This document shows, piece by piece, positions 63,691-64,000 of a stretch of DNA of 64,000 nucleotides. Both the position numbers and the translations under genes were made by a program. The notes beneath the pieces are model-generated. The model was not told the origin of the DNA, did no database searches, and saw only the letters and a program-made list of their open reading frames with translations. The stretch comes from Mucilaginibacter psychrotolerans (GTDB lineage Bacteria > Bacteroidota > Bacteroidia > Sphingobacteriales > Sphingobacteriaceae): NCBI RefSeq assembly GCF_004519315.1, contig NZ_SOZE01000007.1, positions 62,001-126,000 on the forward strand, read 5' to 3'. Positions within the stretch are counted from its first letter, which is position 1. Each line of letters opens with the position of its first letter.

Positions 63691-64000
63691 TTGAAAGCTT
63701 TTGTTGTTAAATATCAGATCACATGCTTTATCGTCATAGCATTTGCTATTTCGTTACTGATAGGATTGCCGTTGAAGTTATTTGTGCTGAACGATTTATT
63801 CGCCGATTCGGAACTGGGACTGAATTACTTTTCTAAAACGTTGGTGGTTTTTGGCCCGGCTTTAGCCGGCCTCATCGTCATCAGCATTACTGATGGTACC
63901 CTTGGTATTAAAGCGTACCTGGGCAAGCTTGAACCCCATGCCGATCATATCATCTGGTGGATATCCCTCCCGCTGGCGGGTATTGTCATAACATTGCTGG
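63691..64000 (+). CDS. CPBP-like membrane protease, N-terminal part
   Basis: About 103 residues are visible before the window ends. They start LKAFVVKYQITCFIVIAFAI with a TTG start at 63691, preceded by an in-frame stop at 63673. Two hydrophobic helices follow, with a LVVFGPALAGLIVISITDG stretch typical of the N-terminus of CPBP (CAAX protease and bacteriocin-processing) proteins. The catalytic EExxR and His motifs would lie beyond the edge. The family call is tentative. Confidence 0.55.
   Translation, partial: MKAFVVKYQITCFIVIAFAISLLIGLPLKLFVLNDLFADSELGLNYFSKTLVVFGPALAGLIVISITDGTLGIKAYLGKLEPHADHIIWWISLPLAGIVITLL

Overview
The window looks like the chromosome of a Bacteroidota species, most likely from Sphingobacteriaceae (Mucilaginibacter or Pedobacter-like). 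This is inferred from protein families, not from a marker gene. The support is: an alternative complex III (ActABCDEF) operon joined to an aa3-type oxidase, DUF5777, DUF2461 and DUF1972 proteins, LytS/LytTR pairs, an ECF sigma factor followed by a membrane-anchored beta-barrel protein, almost no Shine-Dalgarno sequences before start codons, and promoter-like TAnnTTTG boxes. I saw no rRNA, tRNA, CRISPR array, transposase, integrase or prophage gene.

Layout. 1-5138 (minus strand): an operon led by an ECF sigma factor (sigma, barrel protein with an anti-sigma-like N-terminus, YceI, DUF5777, Rieske lipoprotein), ended by a hairpin, then a DUF2157 gene and a cut-off DUF4401-like gene. 5417-13891 (plus): a tightly overlapping surface-polysaccharide operon with two GT2 and two GT4-type glycosyltransferases, a Wzx-like flippase and two Wzy/WaaL-like polymerase or ligase proteins. 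14102-28097: an accessory island with three radical SAM proteins (two with B12-binding-like N-termini, one with a SPASM-like C-terminus), three small methyltransferases, a winged-helix nucleotidyltransferase, a metal-dependent amidohydrolase, a polysaccharide deacetylase reduced to its two ends, a GNAT protein, two GT4 enzymes and an ABC exporter. I could not match this set to a described pathway. It is the best candidate here for an undescribed system, probably modification and export of a glycan or glycolipid.

28378-46790 (minus): a long respiratory gene set. In transcription order it holds actA to actF, oxidase subunits II and I, heme A synthase, heme O synthase, two subunit III proteins, subunit IV, a SCO protein that seems to lack a copper-ligand His, a DUF420 protein with an inserted EF-hand loop, a 91-residue CxxC membrane protein, a DUF2461 protein and an OmpA-family lipoprotein. 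47043-64000: mostly housekeeping and regulatory genes: a deoxyhypusine-synthase-like protein without the catalytic Lys, a BamA/TamA-like barrel, an O-methyltransferase-like protein, a SirB1-like protein, two LytS/LytTR pairs, an esterase, prfB with a clear programmed +1 frameshift, glucose-6-phosphate isomerase, two DUF805 proteins, a RibD/DHFR-fold protein, a GlxA-type regulator and the start of a probable CPBP protease.

A recurring structural feature is a set of long, imperfect intergenic inverted repeats. Each arm is built from reiterations of a short word, and the word differs from site to site. They lie at gene ends, mostly between convergent genes (35245-35348, 49278-49387, 51081-51203, 53511-53599, 58353-58523, 60861-61013). 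They share an architecture but not a sequence.
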